DNA of 64,000 bases. It comes from Beaufortia kweichowensis. Its lineage: Eukaryota; Chordata; Actinopteri; Cypriniformes; Gastromyzontidae. The stretch covers positions 524,501 through 588,500 of the forward strand of contig CM032794.1 of the NCBI GenBank assembly GCA_019155185.1, given 5' to 3'. The position numbers and the translations under genes were made by a program. The notes below the pieces were generated by a model. That model had not been told where the DNA came from, made no database searches, and saw nothing but the letters and a program-made list of their open reading frames with translations. Below, piece after piece: positions 63,901 to 64,000 of the stretch (position 1 is the stretch's first letter; every line of letters begins with the position of its first letter).

Positions 63901-64000
63901 ACGCAGTATGATGTTGACTCACGGCAGTCCTGATACGGATGTTCATCAGTTCCATCTTCACAATCACTGACATCATTACAGACCTTTCTCTGACCGATAC
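48985..64000 (-). CDS. lrp4: Low-density lipoprotein receptor-related protein 4 (5' truncated by window)
   Basis: LRP4 is the agrin receptor that activates MuSK at the neuromuscular junction and also modulates Wnt/BMP signalling. Thirty exons, 5' to 3': 63923-64000 (partial), 63605-63739, 62838-62963, 62338-62568, 62073-62229, 61525-61742, 58602-58778, 57952-58077, 57325-57533, 57165-57246, 56973-57078, 56688-56889, 56215-56404, 55359-55490, 54718-54858, 54313-54399, 54052-54223, 53811-53973, 53375-53600, 52872-53175, 52572-52790, 51803-51937, 51618-51726, 51286-51430, 51083-51196, 50625-50736, 50488-50546, 50313-50400, 50098-50242, 48985-49323. All phases close. Order: end of an LDLa repeat (CNDVSDCEDGTDEH), two EGF modules, four YWTD beta-propellers each followed by an EGF (NNGGC.HLCL), a stalk, a TM helix, the NPSY motif in LTYSNPSYRTSTQEVKIE, and a PDZ-type end (SEV). 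LRP4-specific cytoplasmic tail words (KEKIRIVEGVCLLSGED, DTGW) exclude LRP5/6. Missing here: signal peptide and earlier LDLa repeats. Confidence 0.95.
50944..50990 (-). mobile_element. Inverted SINE tail fragment in an lrp4 intron
   Basis: TTTAGGCATTTAGCTGACGC, TTTTATCCA is the reverse complement of the fish SINE tail; no head. Confidence 0.6.
52085..52370 (+). mobile_element. Dispersed 300-bp repeat family in an lrp4 intron
   Basis: Begins CACATTCATAACAGTTCATA and ends GAAGTTTTGACTAAAAATGT, with about 60 bp of the middle absent relative to 36365-36715. Confidence 0.7.
55720..56060 (-). mobile_element. Dispersed 300-bp repeat family, minus copy in an lrp4 intron
   Basis: Reverse orientation of 36365-36715: CCTGTTGATGGAGTCCAGAC, TTTGTAGGATTTCTGTGAAT, CCAACAAATGAAGAAGAGAG, then AGGAATATGAACTGTTA. 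Confidence 0.75.
58491..58548. repeat. Short GTACAGTACG array
   Basis: Tandem GTACAGTACGGTACAG and TATGTAGTACAG units, built from the same GTACAGTA word as the minisatellite at 2270-2985. It starts about 53 bases past the donor of lrp4 exon 58602-58778. Confidence 0.8.
59351..59544. mobile_element. MITE with TIR TTAAAGGAATAGTTCA
   Basis: The left end TTAAAGGAATAGTTCA and right end TGAACTATCCCTTTAA are inverted copies with one mismatch, 194 bp apart, with no ORF. Fragments of the same family lie at 36960-37200 and about 31150-31690. Confidence 0.75.
59779..60087. repeat. (TG)n with GCAGGTGCG variants
   Basis: TG runs with repeated TGCAGGTG and TTTATGTGCG units; Cys/Val and His/Thr frames are artefacts. 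Confidence 0.93.
62964..63604. other. lrp4 intron, nothing recognised
   Basis: AT-rich intron between EGF-module exons 63605-63739 and 62838-62963; no other feature was seen. Confidence 0.6.

Overview
The window is vertebrate nuclear DNA, almost certainly from a ray-finned fish and probably a cypriniform. It has compact multi-exon genes with GT-AG introns, a tRNA-derived SINE with the teleost-type 3' tail, hAT-like MITEs, and very dense di- and trinucleotide microsatellites. All products were identified by recognising protein motifs and checking splice phase by hand; no database was searched.

Layout: (1) 1-19.8 kb, + strand: a voltage-gated calcium channel beta-2 subunit gene (cacnb2 type) with one clear and two candidate alternative first exons, the mutually exclusive exon pair 7A/7B, and a His-rich C-terminal exon. 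(2) 19.8-28.6 kb: nsun6 (tRNA m5C methyltransferase) on the - strand, embedded in and interrupted by A/T-rich composite repeat blocks. (3) 28.6-31.7 kb: intergenic, with a GC-box/E-box promoter-like island and about 950 bp of (AC)n. (4) 31.7-42.6 kb, + strand: a complete DENND4-family Rab GEF gene of 30 coding exons, 1577 codons. (5) 42.6-43.2 kb: a 545-bp hAT-type element with a perfect 8-bp target duplication. (6) 43.2-46.7 kb, - strand: a diverged slc24a1 (NCKX1) gene whose reading frame does not close. (7) 49.0-64.0 kb, - strand: lrp4 from the last LDLa repeat to the stop codon, 30 exons all in phase; the 5' part lies beyond the window.

The genes are neighbours, not a pathway. cacnb2-nsun6 matches the human 10p12 order and dennd4a-slc24a1 the human 15q22 order, while LRP4 is on human 11p11; this supports the paralogue choices and shows a fish-specific joining of three blocks.

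Most notable points: a frame-changing 110-nt cacnb2 exon lies between a (TC)n and a (GA)n tract that are complementary; a missing base breaks cacnb2 exon 6; nsun6 has an apparent GT-TG intron; slc24a1 combines an Asp-to-Asn change in its ion-binding alpha-2 repeat with a broken frame; and repeat blocks in the nsun6 region carry copies of an nsun6 exon edge. Some single-base anomalies may be assembly errors.
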